Positions 14,860 through 18,769 of a stretch of 18,769 nt of DNA are shown piece after piece (positions within the stretch are counted from its first letter, which is position 1; every line of letters starts with the position of its first letter). This DNA comes from Tubulinosema ratisbonensis (taxonomy: Eukaryota; Microsporidia; Tubulinosematidae): assembly GCA_004000155.1 (NCBI GenBank), contig RCSS01000388.1, positions 1-18,769 on the forward strand. The letters are read 5' to 3'. Under the pieces are notes generated by a model. That model saw only the letters and a program-made list of their open reading frames with translations, was not told the DNA's origin and did not search any database. The position numbers and the translations under genes were made by a program.

Positions 14860-15160
14860 AAACTAAAATTAATATTAATTTTAAACTAAAAAATAATAAA
14901 AATAAAGAATTTGAATAATTAAATTAAAAATTAAAAATAAAATAAATTTAAAAAATTTAATTAAAATTAAGAATTTAAAAAATATAAATAATTAAATTTA
15001 ATTTAGAATTTAAAAAATTAATATATAAAATAATTTAATTGAATTAAAATTAAAATTAAAAATTTAGAATTTAAAAAATAAAATAATTTAATTAAAATTA
15101 AGAATTTAGAAAATAATTTAATTTAAATTTAGAATTAAAAAAAAATTAATAAATAAAATA
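14860..15160. repeat. Degenerate AT-rich repeat tract (A-rich on the plus strand)
   Basis: A word close to AATTTAGAATTTAAAAAAT followed by AAAATAATTTAATTAAAATTA recurs four or five times (near 14970, 15001, 15061, 15101 and 15124) with spacing of about 25-60 bases. No reading frame. It ends seven bases before the CCC motif of the next gene. Confidence 0.55.
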
Positions 15161-15166
15161 ATTAAA

Positions 15167-15173
15167 CCCTTAG
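15167..15173 (+). promoter_or_regulatory. CCC-type start-site motif (CCCTTAG)
   Basis: AAACCCTTAG directly before ATG, four bases between CCC and start. It is almost the only G+C in the last 200 bases upstream. Confidence 0.7.
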
Positions 15174-15554
15174 ATGCAACTCGATGACACATTTACCTTT
15201 AAAAAGCTTGTAGGAGGGAAATACGTCACAGAGAAGGTTAAAAAGAGACAAATTGATGACAGCTTTAACTTTACAGTAGTTAAAAACAATAAAAAACTTA
15301 AGTCTCAAAATAAAATAAATTTAGGTTCGAAAGACAAAAACGAAATTTTTTTTGAGTTTCAAGTTGTGAAGGAGAATAAAAAAGAAAATAAAATTAAAAA
15401 TAATCGCATAAATTTAGAAGAAAATAAAATTAAAAATGAATTTTTTAATTTATTTTCTAAAAGTCTCATTTCTTTAGAAAACACCACGTTTTTACTCAAA
15501 ATTTTAGAGTTCTCTTTAGTAATAATTATGGTTAAATTTTATATTTTTCTCTGA
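15174..15554 (+). CDS. Unknown tail-anchored protein with three short internal repeats
   Basis: 126 aa, not recognised. Residues 1-100 are hydrophilic and Lys/Asn-rich; residues 103-126 (ending VIIMVKFYIFL) form one hydrophobic segment that runs to the last residue, as in tail-anchored proteins. There is no signal peptide, so the N-terminal part would face the cytosol. Three copies of a short motif are visible: DDTFTFKKL (4-12), DDSFNFTVVKNNKK (28-41) and NEIFFEFQVVKENKK (56-70), consensus [DN][DE]xFxFxxVKxNKK. ENKIKN also occurs twice (71-76, 83-88). A CCC motif precedes the ATG, supporting expression and this start. The neighbour downstream on the same strand also has a C-terminal membrane segment. 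Confidence 0.65.
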   Translation: MQLDDTFTFKKLVGGKYVTEKVKKRQIDDSFNFTVVKNNKKLKSQNKINLGSKDKNEIFFEFQVVKENKKENKIKNNRINLEENKIKNEFFNLFSKSLISLENTTFLLKILEFSLVIIMVKFYIFL

Positions 15555-16014
15555 GATGGTAGTTATCTTTAAGCTTAAAATTTCAAAAAATATAAATTAT
15601 TTACCTTTAGGGTTTATCAACTTTAACAAATAATCCTTTTTCGAGAGACTAAACATTCAAAATATATTAACATATTGAAAAAAATTTATTTCCTAGGAAT
15701 TGTTATAAATTAATAAATATTTAAATTTTATAAAAATATTTGTAATTTTGATTTCGATAGAAAAAAGGTTTTTAATTTTAGTTTAAAAAATTTCAACTTT
15801 GATTAAAAATACTTTATTAGGAATAAAAATAAAACTTTTATTAAGAAATTTTCAGTTTACTTCTTTAAAGATTCACTTTAAAAGTCTTAATTTTCTACCT
15901 TAAATCACGAAAGTATCAAAGAAATTGTTGAAATACTCACTAAAAAATAACAAATAACACATAAAAATTAAATGGATTTTCTTAAAAAAAAAGTTTAAAA
16001 AACTTAATTTTTTA
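15555..16014. other. AT-rich spacer, no gene recognised
   Basis: Contains only short open stretches, for example a 19-codon minus-strand frame near 15608-15655 and a plus-strand stretch around 15895-15950. Nothing that I can support as a gene or RNA. Confidence 0.5.
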
Positions 16015-16021
16015 CCCTAAA
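16015..16021 (+). promoter_or_regulatory. CCC-type start-site motif (CCCTAAA)
   Basis: TTTACCCTAAA directly before ATG, with four bases between CCC and the start codon, the same arrangement as at RPT3 and the 15174 gene. Confidence 0.7.
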
Positions 16022-16957
16022 ATGAGAATTAATACATCAGCANAGATAAAAACTCATGAAAACAAAAAGACAGAAAGTGAATTAGGAAACCTTAAAACAT
16101 CTAAAAAGTGTAAAGAAACTGATATGAACCTAAAAGANCAACTATTTTATAAAAACTTTGTTGAAAAAAATAAACCATTGCTAAAAAAAGTATACATCAC
16201 CCTACTCGAAAATTTTTACGTGTCTCTAGACCAACTTAACAATTATAAAACAGAATCTTNGTGTAGAGAAGCATTATTTGATATTCTTTGGGATTTTAAA
16301 GGTTTTACTGCCAAGTTAATCTCACATTTTATAAAAAAAACTGAAAACAGCTTATTAACAAATTTTCTTATAAAAGAAGATTTAAAGTATCAGTGGCCAT
16401 TAAACGTTTCTGATAGGATTAAACTTAACAATTTATCAAAAGAGAACAATTTATCAAATAATTTTGTTCAAGAAAAGGCAGAGAAACTAGTTAATGAAAC
16501 TGAAATAATAATTAAATGCATTCTTAATGACAAAACATTAGATAAGAATGATTCTGATGATGACTATTACTTTAATAAAATGTACACCACTATTTTTGAT
16601 ACTTTGTTTGAAAATTTTAAAAATTTTGAAAATATGAAAGTATCAAAGGATGTAAAACAATGCTTAGAATTTAAAAATATTTATTTTAAAGAAATAAGAT
16701 ACAATGAAACAAGTGTTTCTAAGGAATTGACTAATACAGTCAGTAACAGTATAGGTAGTTTTTCAAATAACACACTCGAGGTTACACCAATTTCTAATAA
16801 TAGTATTAAATTATCTATGAATAATGATGTTGAATCGATATCCAATACAAATTTGTATGTTTGTTTAGGGGCTGTGCTAGGAGGTTTTTTTATTTTAATT
16901 CTAATTCTTTTTGCATTTTTTCGTAAGAAATTTAGAAAATTAAGAGGATTCTTTTAA
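16022..16957 (+). CDS. Unknown single-pass membrane protein with Ser/Asn-rich stalk
   Basis: 311 aa, not recognised. No N-terminal signal peptide: residues 1-40 are Lys/Glu/Thr-rich. Residues 40-225 look like a helical globular domain (for example LLKKVYITLLENFYVSLDQL at 53-72) and contain an acidic patch NDSDDDYY (176-183). Residues 228-277 are rich in Ser, Asn and Thr with several N-x-S/T sites, like a stalk. Then comes one membrane segment, about 278-300, and a basic tail RKKFRKLRGFF. Tail-anchored orientation would leave the domain in the cytosol; the stalk would fit better with a lumenal or external domain, so topology is open. Three codons contain N (8: NAG, 39: GAN, 80: TNG). Codons 8 and 80 could in principle be stops. 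A CCC motif precedes the ATG. Confidence 0.65.
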   Translation: MRINTSAXIKTHENKKTESELGNLKTSKKCKETDMNLKXQLFYKNFVEKNKPLLKKVYITLLENFYVSLDQLNNYKTESXCREALFDILWDFKGFTAKLISHFIKKTENSLLTNFLIKEDLKYQWPLNVSDRIKLNNLSKENNLSNNFVQEKAEKLVNETEIIIKCILNDKTLDKNDSDDDYYFNKMYTTIFDTLFENFKNFENMKVSKDVKQCLEFKNIYFKEIRYNETSVSKELTNTVSNSIGSFSNNTLEVTPISNNSIKLSMNNDVESISNTNLYVCLGAVLGGFFILILILFAFFRKKFRKLRGFF

Positions 16958-17004
16958 ATAAATCAAAGGTTTAATTCCTGAATTGTAAAATGTAAAATTA
17001 AAAC

Positions 17005-17205
17005 ATGATAATTAATATTCTTACTAATAAGTTACAAAAAATTGTGCATATATTTTTATTTTAACACGTTTATACTGAATTTTATCTTAAAAAAATTACT
17101 AGTGCCTTAAATAATTTTGCTGAGTTAGATACTTGTTTTGAAGATAGATTAAAGTTCATTCATTCTACTTTAAGGTATTCTTTATGTGCCATTCTTCTTT
17201 CTTAA
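17005..17205 (+). pseudogene. Possible decayed frame with one in-frame stop
   Basis: ATG at 17005 opens a frame of 19 codons, then TAA at 17062-17064, then 46 open codons to TAA at 17203-17205. The second part (containing LNNFAELDTCFEDRLKFIHS) reads like protein. It resembles the FYVSLDQLNNY...CREALFDI region of the upstream membrane-protein gene only weakly (shared FY, LNN and C), so a degraded paralogue is a guess. Chance opening cannot be excluded. Confidence 0.25.
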
Positions 17206-17518
17206 GCAATATAATTATTTTAAAGGTAAAATAAACTAATAAGTTAAATTTTCTTTTTTTACATTTTATACCAAGATTATAATTATGATATCTTAACTTT
17301 TAAACAAAAGATAAAATAAGAACATATGACAATTTAAAAAAATAATCAAATTTATAATTTAAAGAAAGTTTTTTAATAATTTAAATCATGTGTTAGTGAG
17401 ACTAAGCAAGTTTATTTCACTTAAAAATTTTAAATTATATTGTCATTATTGAGAAAAATAATAATAATTATTTTTCTATAAAATTTTATTTTTAGTAATA
17501 AAAATAAAATAATTTGGA

Positions 17519-17602
17519 ATGAGGACAGACAACAAGAATCACCACCCAAAGAACAACTTAAATAAAAGATTTAGTAGAAGTTTATATGATTTTTTGATTT
17601 AA
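17519..17602 (+). other. 27-codon open frame, doubtful
   Basis: Starts MRTDNKNHHPKNNL and ends in TAA. It stands out because the patch is richer in C and G than the neighbouring spacer. No motif upstream. Too short to support as a gene. Confidence 0.15.
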
Positions 17603-18331
17603 ACATGAAACTTATAGCAAGTCTTGACAATATGTTTTTATGTAAAACTAACAGTAATTTACAACAAATTTCATCTAAATATTGTTTATAAATGTTATTT
17701 TAAATTTAAAAAAACAGAATAAATTAGTAAATATATTCAAATTTTATAGATCAGAATACAAATTTACATTGATAGATAAATGATAACCTCTTTAGAGGAT
17801 TAAAATAGTTAATTTAATGTTTATTATTGTCATTAATATTTTATTTAATTTATATATTAAAGAACCATTAACTTATTCCCTTTTAGAATTTAAGAAATTA
17901 TAAACTGATTCAATGTGATTTTTTCTTTTTTAAATTAACATTTACTTGTTTTACTAAAATTGCATTTTATCTTATATGGTAAAATAAATTTGTTAACATT
18001 TTAATGTATTTTAAATTATCATTGATTTTTGTTCTAATGTGTAATTAATGGTATTAGCAATCTTCATTATAAAATACTATAAATTTAAAGAATAAGGCTT
18101 TAATATTAAATTTAGAAAAGGTACATAAAATAATATGGCTCTTCTGTTTTTAAAGAATTATATAAAAGCAAAGCACATTAAAATAAATACCATAGTAAAA
18201 ATATATTTTGTAAGCAAAAATACTTAAGAATAAAATTTATTTATTAATTTTTATCTGTGGTATTATAAAATAAAGATAATTGTTTTATTATATATGAAAT
18301 AGTCTAACATAAAAAGTTTAACTATGTTTGA

Positions 18332-18673
18332 TTTAATTTACCAAGGGGTTTTAATAAAAACAATGTAATTCAAAAATTTTATTCGGTTACAATTTTATAA
18401 TTTATCACAAATTCTAATGAGATTAATTTGATTCATAATAATATAGATGTTTTAAAAATCTTCATTAACTATTTTTTTATTCTACGGCTTAAAAATTGAA
18501 ATATCATTTACAGGCTACATGAGAAATTTGTGGTTTTGTATTACGACCATAAAATTATAAATAATATTATCAACTTTACAAGGTTAAACATTCAAATAAG
18601 TCATAAATATAAAGTATTTGATCAAATATATAAGCATCTTAAAAAGGTTTTTAAAGTAATGAAGAATAAATAA
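18332..18673 (+). pseudogene. Possible decayed protein gene, plus strand
   Basis: One plus-strand frame reads 22 codons, TAA (18398-18400), 32 codons, TGA (18497-18499), then 57 codons without a stop or start to TAA (18671-18673). The last block contains YRLHEKFVVLYYDHK and VFDQIYKHLKKVFK, which look like real protein. An ATG at 18324 opens 14 codons in another frame that could be its former start after a frameshift. No family recognised. The rest of 16958-18769 is AT-rich spacer in which I see no gene. Confidence 0.3.
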
Positions 18674-18769
18674 ATTTTTTAAGATTACTACATCTATTTT
18701 TGGGTTTGGGGCTTGGTTTACTTTTTTTTGGAAATAGATCAAAGTTTGAAAATATAATTTATTTGCTGG

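Noticed and set aside
15321..15335. GGTTCGAA as a tRNA T-loop
   Set aside because: No acceptor or anticodon stem around it; it lies inside the 15174 reading frame.

Overview
The window looks like nuclear DNA of a microsporidian, one of the AT-rich species with long spacers (the Edhazardia, Anncaliia, Tubulinosema or Hamiltosporidium type; the sequence alone does not say which). The reasons are: eukaryotic core genes without visible introns; proteins shorter than their yeast counterparts (DNA polymerase alpha B subunit 424 aa, V-ATPase subunit D 212 aa, Rpt3 381 aa); very AT-rich spacers; and a CCC-type motif (CCCTTAA, CCCTAAA and similar) a few bases upstream of most start codons, which is the published microsporidian start-site signal. 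Several single Ns and one NNNN gap show that this is draft sequence.

Layout. 1-366: 3' end of a secreted-type reprolysin/ADAM-like metalloprotease with an altered zinc site. 367-485 (-): a good 5S rRNA gene. 541-1815 (-): DNA polymerase alpha subunit B. 2163-3218 (+): membrane LPA-type acyltransferase. 3343-4488 (-): proteasome ATPase Rpt3. 4489-6166: spacer with a long perfect inverted repeat and decayed reading frames. 6167-7537 (-): glycerol-3-phosphate acyltransferase of the GPAT3/4 type. 7712-8350 (-): V-ATPase subunit D. 8392-8510 (-): a second, diverged 5S rRNA copy. 8698-8769 (+): initiator tRNA-Met. 8767-9900 (-): MBOAT acyltransferase of the DGAT1/SOAT type, whose stop codon lies inside the tRNA 3' end. 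9935-10399 (+): unknown protein. 10376-11109 (-): decayed reading frames. 11625-12473 (-): uridine kinase-like P-loop kinase. 12589-12882 (-): single FLYWCH zinc finger. 12958-13089 (-): possible 43-aa gene. 13154-13357 (-): small Cgr1-like basic protein. 13817-14257 (+): UspA-like protein. 14308-14598 (+): small basic unknown protein. 15174-15554 and 16022-16957 (+): two neighbouring unknown proteins, each with one C-terminal membrane segment. 16958-18769: spacer with two reading-frame relics.

Functionally, three acyltransferases of glycerolipid synthesis (GPAT, LPA acyltransferase-like, DGAT1/SOAT-like) lie within 7.7 kb. They sit on both strands with housekeeping genes between them, so this is proximity and not an operon. 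The most unusual parts are the two diverged 5S genes sharing an upstream heptamer, the tRNA/stop-codon overlap, the protease with a substituted zinc ligand, the pair of tail-anchored unknown proteins (one with a small internal repeat), and spacers that look like slowly decaying genes. I see no CRISPR array, intact transposon or phage-like module.
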